A stretch of 64,000 bases of DNA from NCBI RefSeq assembly GCF_030646165.1, contig NZ_JAUTDO010000001.1:434001-498000 (forward strand), written 5' to 3'. Below the pieces are notes generated by a model, which ran no database searches, was not told the origin of the DNA, and saw only the letters and a program-made list of their open reading frames with translations. Shown here in pieces: positions 40,472 to 50,471 of the stretch (the first letter of the stretch is position 1; each line of letters starts with the position of its first letter). The DNA is from Conexibacter sp. CPCC 206217 (lineage in GTDB: Bacteria; Actinomycetota; Thermoleophilia; Solirubrobacterales; Solirubrobacteraceae). A program made the translations under genes and the position numbers.

Positions 40472-43400
40472 TCAGGCTTCGGCCGCCGTCGCGTGCTGCG
40501 CGACGCCGGTCTCTGTCTGCTCGCGCGCGGCGCGCTCGGCGAGCGCCCGCTTGTAGTCGCGCGGCATCACCTTCACGAACCGCTGCGCCGCGGTCTCCCA
40601 GTCGTCGAGGATCCGCTGCGCGACCTGCGAGCCGGTCCGCGCGGCATGCTCCGCGACGAGGTCCTTCAGCTCCGCCTCGTCGTGCTCCTCGAGCTCGTCG
40701 AGGTCGACCAGCTCCGGGTTGCAGAGCGACGCGAAGCGGTGCTGCTCGTCGTAGACGTAGGCGATCCCGCCGCTCATGCCGGCGGCGAAGTTGCGCCCGG
40801 TCGGGCCGAGCACGACGACGCGACCGCCGGTCATGTACTCGCAGCCGTGGTCGCCGACGCCCTCGACGACGGTCTCGGCGCCCGAGTTGCGGACCGCGAA
40901 GCGCTCCCCCGCAAGGCCGCGGAAGAACGCGCGGCCGCGCGTCGCGCCGTAGAGCACGGTGTTGCCGATGATCGGCGAGTTCTCGAGGTCGAAGGCGGCG
41001 TCCTTGGGCGGATGCACCGTCAGCACGCCGCCGGCAAGGCCCTTGCCGGTGTAGTCGTTCGTCTCGCCGACGAGCGTGAAGGTGACGCCGGGCATCAGCC
41101 AGGCGCCGAAGCTCTGACCGGCGGAGCCCTCCAGCGCGACGTCGATCGTGCCCTCCGGCAGGCCGTCCGGGCCCAGGCGCTTGGCGACCTGGCTGGAGAG
41201 GATCCCGCCGACGGTGCGGTTGACGTTGCGGACCGTCGCGCTCAGCTGCACTCTCGCCCCGCTGGCGAGCGCCGGCTCGGCCTCGCGCAGCAGCTCCCAG
41301 TCGAGCGCGTCGTCGAGCACCGGCTCCTGCGCGCGCGTCTGGTGCAGGGGCGTGCCCTCCTCCAGCTCCGGCATCGCGAAGACGGCGCTGAGGTCGACGC
41401 CGCGCGCCTTCCAGTGCTCGATCGCGCCGTCCATCTCGAGCAGGTCGGTGCGGCCGATCATCTCGGAGAAGCTGCGCACGCCGATCGACGCCATCAGCTG
41501 GCGCGTCTCCTCGGCGACGAAGAAGAGGTACTTGACGACGTGGTCCGGCGTGCCCTGGAAGCGCTTGCGCAGCTCCTCGTTCTGCGTCGCGATGCCGACC
41601 GGACACGTGTTCAGGTGGCAGACGCGCATCATGATGCAGCCCATCGCGATCAGCGGAGCGGTCGAGAAGCCGACCTCGTCGGCGCCCAGCAGCGCGGCGA
41701 CGACGACGTCGCGGCCGGTCTTCATCTGACCGTCGGCTTGGACGATCACGCGCGAGCGAAGGTCGTTCAGCAGCAGCGTCTGCTGCGTCTCGGCGAGGCC
41801 GATCTCCCATGGCGTGCCGGCCGCCTGGATCGACGACTGCGGCGAGGCGCCGGTGCCGCCGTCATGGCCGGAGACGACGATGTGGTCGGCGTTCGCCTTC
41901 GCGACGCCGGCGGCGACGGTGCCGACGCCGACCTCGGAGACGAGCTTGACGGAGACCGTCGCGGTCGGGTTCGAGCAGCGCAAATCGTAGATCAGCTGCT
42001 TGAGGTCCTCGATCGAGTAGATGTCGTGGTGCGGCGGCGGCGAGATCAGGCCGACGCCCGCGGTCGAGTTGCGCAGCCACGCGATGTAGTCGTCGACCTT
42101 GTGGCCGGGCAGCTGGCCGCCCTCGCCGGGCTTGGCGCCCTGCGCCATCTTGATCTGCAGCTGGTCCGCGTTGACGAGGTAGTGCGGCGTCACGCCGAAG
42201 CGGCCCGAGGCGATCTGCTTGATCGCCGAGCGGCGCGCGTCGCCGTTCTCGTCGGGCGTGAAGCGGCTGGGGTCCTCCCCGCCCTCGCCCGTGTTCGATC
42301 TGCCGCCGATGCGGTTCATCGCGATCGCGAGCGCCTCGTGCGACTCGCGCGAGATCGCGCCCAGCGACATCGCGCCGGTCGAGAAGCGCTTGACGATCTC
42401 CTCCGCCGACTCGACCTCGTCGAGCGGGATCGGCTCGGCGAGTCTTCTGAGCTTCATCAGGCCGCGCAGCGACGCCTTGCGGGCCGCCTCGTCGTTGACG
42501 GCGCGGGCGAAGTCGTCGTACGTCTGGAGGGCGGTGCCGTCCTCGGTTCTGACCGCGTGCTGCAGCAGCGCGATCGTGTCCGGGTTCCAGATGTGGCGCT
42601 CGCCGTCGCGGCGCCACTGCAGCACGCCGCCGACGGGCAGCGTCTCGCGACCGGTGCGCGGGTAGGCGCGGAAGTGACGCTCCAGCGCCTCCTTCGCGAG
42701 CACGTCCATGCCGATGCCGCCGATCCGCGACGAGGTGCCGGTGAAGTAGGTCTTGACCAGCTCCGGCTCGAGGCCGACCGCCTCGAAGATCTGGGCGCCG
42801 CAGTACGACTGGATCGTCGAGATGCCCATCTTCGAGAACGTCTTCAGCAGCCCCTTGCCGATCGCTCTGACGATCCGCTGCTCGGCCGTCTCGCGGTCGA
42901 GGTCGACCGGCAGGCGGCCGTGGTCGGCCAGCTCGTCGAGCGACTCGAACATCAGGTACGGGTTTATCGCCGCGGCGCCATAGCCGATCAGCGTCGCCAT
43001 GTGGTGGATCTCACGCGGCTCGCCGGTCTCGATCACGAGCCCGCAGCGCAGGCGCGTGCCCTCGCGCACGAGGTGGTGATGGACCGCGGCGACCGCCAGC
43101 AGCGACGGGATCGCGACGCGCTCGGCGCCGAGGTTGCGGTCCGACAGGATCACGATGTTGGCGCCCCGCTCGACCCACGTTGAAGCCTCGTCGCAGATCG
43201 CTCGGAGACGGCGCTCCATTCCGTCCGAGCCCTGCTCCACCGGCCACGTCAGGTCGATCGTGGCGGCGTGGAATATGTCGTGCGAGACCTGGCGCAGCTT
43301 CTCCAGCTCGTGGTTGCGCAGGATCGGCTGGCGCATGAACAGCTGATGCGCGTGCGCGGGGCTCTCGCTGAGCAGGTTGACCTCGGCGCCGAGCGAGGTC

Positions 43401-45001
43401 GCGAGCGACATCACGACCGACTCGCGGATCGGGTCGATCGGCGGGTTGGTGACCTGTGCGAAGAGCTGCTTGAAGTAGGCGAACAGCGGCGGCTGGCGAT
43501 CGGACAGGACCGCGAGCGCGGCGTCGTTGCCCATCGACGCCGTCGGCTCCTCGCCGTTGACCGCCATCGGCGCGATCGTCATCCGCAGGTCCTCCTGCGA
43601 ATAGCCGAACGCGAGCTGCTTGGAGCGCAGCGGCTCCACGCGCGGGGCGCGCGGGGCGCGCTCGGGCAGGTCGTCGAGGTTGACGACGCGCTCGGCGTAC
43701 CACTCGCCGTACGGACGCTGGCCGGCGACTCTCGCCTTGACCTCCTCGTCCTCGACGATGCGGCCCTGCTCGAGGTCGACGAGGAAGACCTTGCCCGGCT
43801 GCAGGCGCCCCTTGCGGACGATCTCCGACGGCTTCGCCTTGATCACGCCGGTCTCGGAGGCGAGCACGACGTAGCCGTCGGTCGTCTGGACCCAGCGGCC
43901 GGGACGCAGGCCGTTGCGGTCGAGCGTCGCGCCGACCTGGGTGCCGTCGGTGAAGCAGATCGCGGCGGGACCGTCCCACGGCTCCATCACGCACGAGTGG
44001 TAGTCGTAGAAGCCGCGCACGGCCGGCGACAGCTCCGCGTTGTCGCGGTAGGCCTCCGGCACCATCATCATCACGGCGTGCGTGATCGGGCGGCCGTCGA
44101 GCACGAGCAGCTCGAGCACGTTGTCGAACGTCGCCGAGTCCGAGCCGCCGTCGCGCACGACCGGCATGATCTTCTCGAGGTCGTCGCCGAAGTTGTCCGA
44201 CAGCAGCTGCGACTCACGCGCGCGCATCCAGTTGATGTTGCCGCGCAGCGTGTTGATCTCACCGTTGTGGGCGAGCATCCGGTACGGGTGCGCCAGCTCC
44301 CAGCTCGGGAACGTGTTGGTCGAGAAGCGCGAGTGCACGAGCGCAAGGCGCGAGACCATCCGCTCGTCCTTGAGGTCGGGGTAGTAGCCCGACATCTGCG
44401 GCGCGGTCAGCATGCCCTTGTAGACGATCGTGCGCGAGGAGAAGCTCGGGATCGCCAGCGCCGGGCCGGCGGCCTTCTCGATCAGGCGGCGGATCACGTA
44501 CAGCTTGCGCTCGAACGCGAGCTGGTCTGGCAGCTCGTCGCTGGCGCCGACGAAGACCTGGCGGATGCGCGGCGCGGCCGCGCCGGCCATCACGCCGACG
44601 AACGCGTCGTCGACCGGCACGTCGCGCCAGCCGAGGACTCTCTGGCCCTCCTCGCGGATCGTCCGCTCGACAAGCTCGACGATGCGGTCGTGCTCGTCCT
44701 GCTCCTGCGACATGAACAGCACGCCGACGGCGAAGCGGCCGCGCTCGGGCAGCGGGAAGTCCGTGACCGCGCGGAAGAACTCGTCGGGCAGTTGCAGCAG
44801 GATGCCCGCGCCGTCGCCGGTCGTCGGGTCCGCGCCGGCAGCGCCGCGGTGCTCCAGGTTCTCGAGCGCGTAGAGCGCACGACCGACGACGCCGTGGTCG
44901 GCGTCCCCCGTGATCTTTGCCACGAACGCGACACCGCAGGCGTCGTGCTCATGTTCGGGGTGGTAGAGGCCAGCGGCCTGTGGCGGCTTGTTCGAGAGCA
45001 T
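40472..45001 (-). CDS. gltB: Glutamate synthase large subunit
   Basis: 1509 aa. The N-terminal Ntn glutaminase starts at C22 in HDACGVAF after removal of a 21-residue propeptide. The FMN-binding synthase domain contains the conserved HHDIYSIEDLKQLI segment, and the 3Fe-4S cluster cysteines lie in CIMMRVCHLNTCPVG. The C-terminal beta-helix (GXGXG-type) domain ends the protein. It converts glutamine and 2-oxoglutarate to two glutamates. Length and domain order are normal; gltD follows directly. The start at 45001 is where similarity to the family begins. Confidence 0.97.
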   Translation of the reverse strand: MLSNKPPQAAGLYHPEHEHDACGVAFVAKITGDADHGVVGRALYALENLEHRGAAGADPTTGDGAGILLQLPDEFFRAVTDFPLPERGRFAVGVLFMSQEQDEHDRIVELVERTIREEGQRVLGWRDVPVDDAFVGVMAGAAAPRIRQVFVGASDELPDQLAFERKLYVIRRLIEKAAGPALAIPSFSSRTIVYKGMLTAPQMSGYYPDLKDERMVSRLALVHSRFSTNTFPSWELAHPYRMLAHNGEINTLRGNINWMRARESQLLSDNFGDDLEKIMPVVRDGGSDSATFDNVLELLVLDGRPITHAVMMMVPEAYRDNAELSPAVRGFYDYHSCVMEPWDGPAAICFTDGTQVGATLDRNGLRPGRWVQTTDGYVVLASETGVIKAKPSEIVRKGRLQPGKVFLVDLEQGRIVEDEEVKARVAGQRPYGEWYAERVVNLDDLPERAPRAPRVEPLRSKQLAFGYSQEDLRMTIAPMAVNGEEPTASMGNDAALAVLSDRQPPLFAYFKQLFAQVTNPPIDPIRESVVMSLATSLGAEVNLLSESPAHAHQLFMRQPILRNHELEKLRQVSHDIFHAATIDLTWPVEQGSDGMERRLRAICDEASTWVERGANIVILSDRNLGAERVAIPSLLAVAAVHHHLVREGTRLRCGLVIETGEPREIHHMATLIGYGAAAINPYLMFESLDELADHGRLPVDLDRETAEQRIVRAIGKGLLKTFSKMGISTIQSYCGAQIFEAVGLEPELVKTYFTGTSSRIGGIGMDVLAKEALERHFRAYPRTGRETLPVGGVLQWRRDGERHIWNPDTIALLQHAVRTEDGTALQTYDDFARAVNDEAARKASLRGLMKLRRLAEPIPLDEVESAEEIVKRFSTGAMSLGAISRESHEALAIAMNRIGGRSNTGEGGEDPSRFTPDENGDARRSAIKQIASGRFGVTPHYLVNADQLQIKMAQGAKPGEGGQLPGHKVDDYIAWLRNSTAGVGLISPPPHHDIYSIEDLKQLIYDLRCSNPTATVSVKLVSEVGVGTVAAGVAKANADHIVVSGHDGGTGASPQSSIQAAGTPWEIGLAETQQTLLLNDLRSRVIVQADGQMKTGRDVVVAALLGADEVGFSTAPLIAMGCIMMRVCHLNTCPVGIATQNEELRKRFQGTPDHVVKYLFFVAEETRQLMASIGVRSFSEMIGRTDLLEMDGAIEHWKARGVDLSAVFAMPELEEGTPLHQTRAQEPVLDDALDWELLREAEPALASGARVQLSATVRNVNRTVGGILSSQVAKRLGPDGLPEGTIDVALEGSAGQSFGAWLMPGVTFTLVGETNDYTGKGLAGGVLTVHPPKDAAFDLENSPIIGNTVLYGATRGRAFFRGLAGERFAVRNSGAETVVEGVGDHGCEYMTGGRVVVLGPTGRNFAAGMSGGIAYVYDEQHRFASLCNPELVDLDELEEHDEAELKDLVAEHAARTGSQVAQRILDDWETAAQRFVKVMPRDYKRALAERAAREQTETGVAQHATAAEA

Positions 45002-45106
45002 GAATCCTGTGTCCCGGCGGGCGTCGCGAACACTGAGAGGAGGCCAAAGGGTACCAGCGGACCGGCCCCCCATCAGCGCTCCACCAGCAGGAGAATCTTG
45101 ATATGA

Positions 45107-45121
45107 GCGTCAGCCTGACGC
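45107..45121. terminator. Small inverted repeat at the end of the glycosyltransferase gene
   Basis: GCGTCAG (45107-45113) and CTGACGC (45115-45121) share one central base and span the stop codon of the glycosyltransferase gene. It could be a weak terminator or a protein-binding site ahead of gltB. Confidence 0.3.
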
Positions 45122-46480
45122 GACTACCGGAGCCCCGCTCAGAGTCGCGTCGACGCTGCACGCCGCCGCATATGTTGACGCAACTTGGCCTGCGGCGGCG
45201 TCGCGGCTGAAACGGCGGACCACGTCGGCATGCGCTGCGACGCCCCGTCGAGCCCGCTCCGCCGGGCGATTGACGACCTCCACGAGCGCCTGCGCGAGGC
45301 CCGTTTCGTCGTCGGGTCCGACCAGCCAACCGGTCACGCCGTCGCGCACGATCTCGCCCGGACCCATCGCGTCGACCGCGACCGCGGGCAACCCGCAGGC
45401 CATCCCCTCGACCAGCACCGAGCCGAACTGCTCGCGCACCGACGGCAGCACGATCGCGTCGCCGGCGGCGAGGAACTCGGGCAGCACGTCGTGCTCCTGC
45501 CAGCCGGCGAGGAAGACGTCGCGCGCGCCGCTCGCCGCGATCGCGTCGTAGGGGTGCTCGCCCTCCCACTCGCCCGGATGGCCGCCGACGAGCACCAGCG
45601 GCGTGCGGCGCTCGAAGTCGCGCTGGGCGCGCGCGAAGGCGCGGATCAGCAGGCCGACGCGCTTGACCTCCGTGAAGCGGCCGACGTACAGCAGCACCGG
45701 GCCGCCGCCGTCGAACGCGGCGAGGTCGGCGTCGTCGTAGGCGACCGAGCCCTCGGGCGCACCGGGACGCCAGCCGCGCGGGCGCTCGACGAGGTGGCGC
45801 CGCCAATGGGCCCTGCGGTCCACTTCGACGTGGGCGAATCTGCGCGGGTCGACGCCGTTGGGGATCGCCACGCACGCCTCGGCGGGCAGGTCGAGCAACT
45901 GCTCGACGCGCGGCAACTGGCGCTCTGTCAGCACGATCGTGCGTTCGCAGCGCGCGGCCCAGCCGCGCATCCGCTCCGCCCACTGCTCGGCGTGCGGCCA
46001 GGAGGGCGGCGAGCCGGCGGCGATCTGCTCCAGCATCAGCAGCTCGGTCCCGTGCAGGTGCCCGACGACCGGGACGTGCGGCGCGACGCGGGCCGCCGCC
46101 TCGTGCAGCGGCGTCAGGTGGTGCAGGTGCAGGACGTCGGCCTCGGCGGCGCCGGCGCGCTGCAGCACACGCGCCCAGGCGGCGACGTGGCGCTCGTAGT
46201 CGACCTCGTCGAGCGCCGCGAAGACGCGGTCGGGCGCGTCCGGCCGATCCTCGTAGGAGCCCTGCAGTGCGGGCTCGGCGACGTTGGCGGCGTGGACGCG
46301 CAGGGGCGCGTAGAACTGTCTGGCGTCGCCGTGGCCGGGCAGCGAGCCGGACACGACGGTGACGTCCCAGCCGTGCGCCGGGAGCGCTGTGGCGAGGCCG
46401 CGGACGACGTGGGCGGAGCCACCGCGCGGGAAGAACGCGACGCCCATCAGGACGCGGCGTCTTTGTGGCAGAAGGCTCAT
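45110..46480 (-). CDS. GT4-family glycosyltransferase
   Basis: 456 aa. The N-terminal GT-B domain has the glycine-rich FFPRGGSAHVV loop and a VVGHLHGTELL segment. The C-terminal nucleotide-sugar domain shows VLLYVGRFTEVKRV, then VREQFGSVLVEGMACGLPAV, the E-x7-E motif of GT4. Acceptor and sugar are unknown; glycolipid or exopolysaccharide synthesis is usual. The last 20 or so residues are a low-complexity tail. Confidence 0.9.
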   Translation of the reverse strand: MSLLPQRRRVLMGVAFFPRGGSAHVVRGLATALPAHGWDVTVVSGSLPGHGDARQFYAPLRVHAANVAEPALQGSYEDRPDAPDRVFAALDEVDYERHVAAWARVLQRAGAAEADVLHLHHLTPLHEAAARVAPHVPVVGHLHGTELLMLEQIAAGSPPSWPHAEQWAERMRGWAARCERTIVLTERQLPRVEQLLDLPAEACVAIPNGVDPRRFAHVEVDRRAHWRRHLVERPRGWRPGAPEGSVAYDDADLAAFDGGGPVLLYVGRFTEVKRVGLLIRAFARAQRDFERRTPLVLVGGHPGEWEGEHPYDAIAASGARDVFLAGWQEHDVLPEFLAAGDAIVLPSVREQFGSVLVEGMACGLPAVAVDAMGPGEIVRDGVTGWLVGPDDETGLAQALVEVVNRPAERARRGVAAHADVVRRFSRDAAAGQVASTYAAACSVDATLSGAPVVASG

Positions 46481-46573
46481 GTGCCATCGACGCTAGCAGC
46501 GCGCCCGAGCGCCCGCGGATCATCGGTGCGCCGGATAAGCGCGCGGGCGCGCGCGAGGACGGGCCTGAGCCGC

Positions 46574-47362
46574 TCAGCGCCGCGCGAACGCGATCGCGGT
46601 CGAGATCGGCCGACCGCCCGGGATCACGACGTCCTGCTGGCCGCGCGGGAGGTTGCGCAGCAGGCCGCCGCAGACCAGCGAGGCGGAGCCGCCGCCGTCG
46701 AGGTTCATCGCCTGCTCCGCGCCGAGGTCGAGCAGCGTCGCGGCCAGCTCGTCGAGCGTCATACCGGCCTCGTCGTGGGCGCGGCCGTCGACGGCGACCG
46801 CCAGCAGCGTGCCGCCCGCCAGCGCGACCGCGGCGCGCGGGTAGCGGCCGTCGCTGATGTCGGAGTCGAACTGGGCGTGGCCGGCGGAGAAGCCCTCGGG
46901 GTCCTCCCCCGCCTGCACCGCGGCGGCGCCGTCGCGCACGAGCAGCGGACCGGCCTGCAGCAGGTCCCCGCGCGGCGCGGTGCAGAAGGCGCTGCGCGGC
47001 GCGATCGAGACGACACCGCGATCGACGTGCAGGCACGCGCGCTGCTTGTGCCACGGCGCTGCGAAGGCCGTGCTCTCGCGCGCGATCCCGTGCGTGCGGA
47101 CCTCGCCGAGCGGACGGCCGTGCGGTCGCACGAAGAAGCCGCCGACGATCGCCTCCGCGACGCCGGTGCGCGCGCACCAGGTCGCGAGCGGCTCCGGTCT
47201 CGTCAGCCGCGCGACCCGCACGCGCGTGGCGGCGAGCTCGTGGGCGGCGACGTGGACCGTCGTGCGCGCGCCGTCGGCCAGCGTGACGCGCAGCGAGCGC
47301 AGGTGCGACAGCGGAACGGGGTCCGCACGGGGTGCGATGAGCGGGCTCATGAAGCGAAGCAT
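46574..47362 (-). CDS. Phosphodiester glycosidase (NAGPA-domain) family protein
   Basis: 262 aa. The diagnostic motif NLDGGGSASLV lies near residue 220, preceded by VAVDGRAHDEAGMTLDELA, both typical of the NAGPA fold. Relatives remove GlcNAc from phosphodiesters or trim wall or teichoic-type polymers. There is no signal peptide, which is unusual for this family and suggests a cytoplasmic or non-classically exported enzyme. AGGGA lies 10 bases before the ATG. Confidence 0.85.
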   Translation of the reverse strand: MLRFMSPLIAPRADPVPLSHLRSLRVTLADGARTTVHVAAHELAATRVRVARLTRPEPLATWCARTGVAEAIVGGFFVRPHGRPLGEVRTHGIARESTAFAAPWHKQRACLHVDRGVVSIAPRSAFCTAPRGDLLQAGPLLVRDGAAAVQAGEDPEGFSAGHAQFDSDISDGRYPRAAVALAGGTLLAVAVDGRAHDEAGMTLDELAATLLDLGAEQAMNLDGGGSASLVCGGLLRNLPRGQQDVVIPGGRPISTAIAFARR

Positions 47363-47511
47363 GGGTCGCGATCCCTGCGACCACGTTGAGAAAGCGTAAA
47401 CACCGTGTAACGCGGACGGTCACACGAAAATGTGAAAACGCCTGGAAAGCGCGTGCGGGAGCCGGCGCGCCGACCCCGCGCCGACGGGCGCGGACGCGCC
47501 GCCGGCGGGCG

Positions 47512-48384
47512 CTACTTCGCCGCGGCTCTCGCTCTGGCGGCTCTGGCCGGCGCTCTGCGCGCGCGTCTTCTGGTCGCGACCGGCTCGGGTCTGTCGCTGT
47601 CGCCGGCGCGCACGGTCGCGAGACTCGCTTCCAGCGCCGCCATCAGGTCCGGCACCTCGGTCGGCGCATCGGCGGTCGGCTGGACCGTGATCTCCTCGCC
47701 GGAGGCCTTGCGCTCGATCAGCTCAAGCACTCTCTCGCGGTAGTCGTCTCTGAACCGCAGCGGCTCGAACGGCGCCGACAGCGAGTCGATCAGCTGGCGC
47801 GCCATCGCGACCTCGCGCTCGTTCGCCTCGATCTCGCCGAGCGCCTCCAGCTCGTCGAGCCGCTCGGGCGAGTTGACCTCGTCGCCGAACAGCATCGTCG
47901 AGAGCATCATCACGCCGCCGGCCGGCCGCAGCGCGCACAGCTGCTGACGCGTGCGCAACACGAAGCGGCAGATCGCGACCTTGCCGGCGTCCTCCATCGC
48001 GCTCAGCAGCAGCCTGTACGCCTTCGCCCCACCCGTCGCCGGGGCCACGTGGTAGGCGCTGTCGTAGTAGACCGGGTCGATCTCCGACAGGTCGACGAAC
48101 TCCTCCACGTCGATCGTCTTCGTCGCGCGCGGGTCGAGCGCGTCGAGCTCGTCCTGCGTGATCACGACGTAGCGGTCGGGCGAGACCTCGTAGCCCTTCA
48201 CGATCTCCTCGAACGGGACCTCGGCCCCGTCGATCGCGCAGACGCGCTTCTGCTTCAGGCGGCCGCCGTCGGCAGCGTGCAGCTGGTTGAACCGCACCGT
48301 CTTCGGCGAGGTCGCGCTGTACAGCTTGACGGGTACGTTGACCAGGCCGAAGCTGATCGCACCACTCCAGATCGCACGTGGCAT
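47512..48384 (-). CDS. ku: Non-homologous end joining protein Ku
   Basis: 290 aa, starting with the family signature MPRAIWSGAISFGLVNVPVK. The Ku core beta-barrel and bridge run to about residue 255. The C-terminus is a basic Ala/Arg tail (residues 269-290) that binds DNA in other bacterial Ku proteins. No LigD is encoded in this window. Together with the AddAB-like genes 5 kb away it indicates both end joining and resection capacity. Confidence 0.95.
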   Translation of the reverse strand: MPRAIWSGAISFGLVNVPVKLYSATSPKTVRFNQLHAADGGRLKQKRVCAIDGAEVPFEEIVKGYEVSPDRYVVITQDELDALDPRATKTIDVEEFVDLSEIDPVYYDSAYHVAPATGGAKAYRLLLSAMEDAGKVAICRFVLRTRQQLCALRPAGGVMMLSTMLFGDEVNSPERLDELEALGEIEANEREVAMARQLIDSLSAPFEPLRFRDDYRERVLELIERKASGEEITVQPTADAPTEVPDLMAALEASLATVRAGDSDRPEPVATRRRARRAPARAARARAAAK

Positions 48385-48440
48385 GGGACTGATCCTCTAC
48401 CCCCGCGCCGCCGCGATCAAGCCGTGGGCGCGGGGTTGCA

Positions 48441-49217
48441 TCAGCGATCCTCCGGCGCGATCGGCGACATCGTGTCGCCCATCCGCTCCAGCGAGCGCCG
48501 CAGCAGACGCGAGACGTGCATCTGCGAGATGCCGACGCGCTCGGCGATCTCGCGCTGCGTCAGGCCCGCGAAGAAGCGCAGCAGCACGATCCGCCGCTCG
48601 CGCTCGTTGAGCACGTGCAGGCCGCGGCTCAGCTCGATCCGCTCCTCCGCCAGCTCGAACTCGGGGTCCTCGGCGCCGATCCGCGCGACCGGCTCGCCGT
48701 CGTCGCCGAGCGGCTCCTCCAGCGGCACCGTGCTGTACGCCTGCGCGCCCTGCAGCGCTTCGAGCACCTGCTCGGGCGTCGTGCCGGTCGCCTCGGCGAG
48801 GTCCTCGATCGTCGGCGAGCGGCCGAGCTTGGTCGAGAGCCGATCGGCCTCGCGCGTGACGCGGGCGCTCAGCTCCTGCAGCCCGCGCGAGACGCGCACC
48901 GACCAAGCGCGGTCGCGGAAGTGGCGCTTGATCTCGCCGAGGATCGTCGGAACCGCGAAGGTGGAGAATCGCAGTTCGCGGGAAAGATCAAACCGATCGA
49001 CAGCTTTGATGAGTCCGACGCAGCCGACCTGTTCGAGATCGTCGAGCGGCTCCCCGCGATTGGCGTAGCGGCGCGCGAGCGAGCGAACGAGCGGCATCAT
49101 CCGCTCGATCAGCACGCGTCGCGCGACTTCGTCACGCTCTTCGTGCCACCGGCGGAGCAGCTCGTGCTCGTCACAGATAGTGGCATCAACCCTGACGCGA
49201 ACGGCCGTTGCGGACAC
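48441..49217 (-). CDS. SigB/SigF-type alternative sigma factor
   Basis: 258 aa, GTG start behind AAGGAGG. Regions 2 (RYANRGEPLDDLEQVGCVGL; FDLSRELRFSTFAVPTILGE), 3 (RLSTKLGRSPTIEDLAEATG) and 4 (LTQREIAERVGISQMHVSRL) are complete. This class directs stress or sporulation-type regulons and is normally held by an anti-sigma kinase. No anti-sigma gene is adjacent; the STAS protein at 26482 could belong to the same network. It is divergent from a MerR-type regulator, with 90 bases between. Confidence 0.94.
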   Translation of the reverse strand: MSATAVRVRVDATICDEHELLRRWHEERDEVARRVLIERMMPLVRSLARRYANRGEPLDDLEQVGCVGLIKAVDRFDLSRELRFSTFAVPTILGEIKRHFRDRAWSVRVSRGLQELSARVTREADRLSTKLGRSPTIEDLAEATGTTPEQVLEALQGAQAYSTVPLEEPLGDDGEPVARIGAEDPEFELAEERIELSRGLHVLNERERRIVLLRFFAGLTQREIAERVGISQMHVSRLLRRSLERMGDTMSPIAPEDR

Positions 49218-49307
49218 GGGTTGCGCCTCCTTATTCGGGTGCCCAGTCCTGTCTAGCCATGCTCGCGCTCACGAATTCGATGACAAGGTGGGCAGACCTG
49301 GTCACTG

Positions 49308-50465
49308 GTGAACAGCGGTCCGGTGCGGTACAACCCTAGGGTGGACAAAGGTGGACACACGGTCAGCGCAACCGAGTTCGCAACACTGACCGGCGTCTCG
49401 CGCGAGCGGCTGCGCACCTGGGAACGACGCTTCGGCTTCCCGCACCCGGCGCGCAGCGGCGCAGGGCCGCGCCGCTATGCGGTCAGCGACGCGCCCCGCG
49501 TGGTCGCGGTGCGGCGCGCGGCCGAGCAGGGCGTCCCGCTGCCGCAGGCCATCGAGGCGTCGGTGCTGGTCGCGGCGCCCGCGCTGTCGCAGGCGACGCT
49601 CGCTTCGGTCGTCGCCGCCGCGCCGACCCCGATCCTCGTCGTCGCCGGCCCCGAGCCGCTGCGGATCCTCTACGCCAACACCGCGCTGCCGGCCCTCGGC
49701 CAGGACGACCCGGCCGGAAGCCTGCTCGACACGCTCCCATGGTTCGCCGGCAGCGACCTGGAGCGAACGCTGCTGACGCTGTTCGCGACCGAGGCACCCG
49801 CGTTGGAGTGCGTGCACCCGACCTGGAGCGGCGGCGACGCCAGCGCCCGCTCGCTCGCCTACCGCCTGCCGCTGCAGCCGGGCGAGCCGCCGGCCGTCGC
49901 GATCGCCGGGATCGACCGCGCGCAGGACCGCCGCACGCGCAGGGACCTGATCGAGGTGCGCGACGAGCTGACACGACTGCGCGTGCGCGAGCGGCGCCAG
50001 GAGCGCTGGCTGGCGCTCGCGGCCGCGCTCGCGGAGCGCTTCCAGCGCGAGACCGGCGACGCGGTGATGGCGACGACGGCCGACACGCTCGTGCGCAGGC
50101 TGTCCGCCGTCGACGCCGGCATCGCCGTCTACATGGCCGGCGAGCTGGCGCTCGGCAGCTCCAGCCGCGGCCTGCTCGGCCCGCGCATGGTGACGGTCAC
50201 CGGCTACGCCGACCTGACCGCGCTGATGCACGAGGGCCAGCCCGGCTGGCTGACCGACGCGGCGGGGCGCGCGTTCGGCGCTCCCGCCGGGCTGCACAGC
50301 CTGGCCGTGCCGATCACGGTCGTCGGCGAGACGCTCGGGGTCCTCGTGCTGGTCTTCGACGAGCCGACCGAGCTCGACGACGACGCCCGTCAGCTGCTGA
50401 CGATCGTCTCCGCCGGGCTTGGCTTCACGCTATTGCGCGACCGGCTGCTGGAGTCCTCGAAGTAG
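49308..50465 (+). CDS. MerR-type regulator with PAS-like and GAF sensory domains
   Basis: 385 aa. Residues 18-85 are a MerR HTH (VSATEFATLTGVSRERLRTW; then RRFGFPHPARSGAGPRRYAV). Residues 100-190 look PAS-like (PTPILVVAGPEPLRILYANT). A helical linker (DRRTRRDLIEVRDELTRLRV) leads to a GAF-type domain (residues 230-380, GLHSLAVPITVVGETLGVLV). Light- or ligand-sensing MerR proteins such as CarA use B12 domains instead. It could control the divergent sigma factor. GTG 49308 or 49341 may be the start. Confidence 0.85.
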   Translation: MNSGPVRYNPRVDKGGHTVSATEFATLTGVSRERLRTWERRFGFPHPARSGAGPRRYAVSDAPRVVAVRRAAEQGVPLPQAIEASVLVAAPALSQATLASVVAAAPTPILVVAGPEPLRILYANTALPALGQDDPAGSLLDTLPWFAGSDLERTLLTLFATEAPALECVHPTWSGGDASARSLAYRLPLQPGEPPAVAIAGIDRAQDRRTRRDLIEVRDELTRLRVRERRQERWLALAAALAERFQRETGDAVMATTADTLVRRLSAVDAGIAVYMAGELALGSSSRGLLGPRMVTVTGYADLTALMHEGQPGWLTDAAGRAFGAPAGLHSLAVPITVVGETLGVLVLVFDEPTELDDDARQLLTIVSAGLGFTLLRDRLLESSK

Positions 50466-50471
50466 CTCGTC

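Noticed and set aside
37763-43183. A 1,806-codon open frame on the + strand
   Set aside because: It is antisense to the flippase-like gene, gltD and gltB, and reads as Arg/Ala/Asp-rich sequence without domains. GC-rich codons leave few stops on the opposite strand.
47420-47435. TCACA-N6-TGTGA palindrome resembling a CRP site
   Set aside because: The half-sites are in inverse order to the CRP consensus TGTGA-N6-TCACA, so it is not a CRP-type site; it may only be a weak hairpin.
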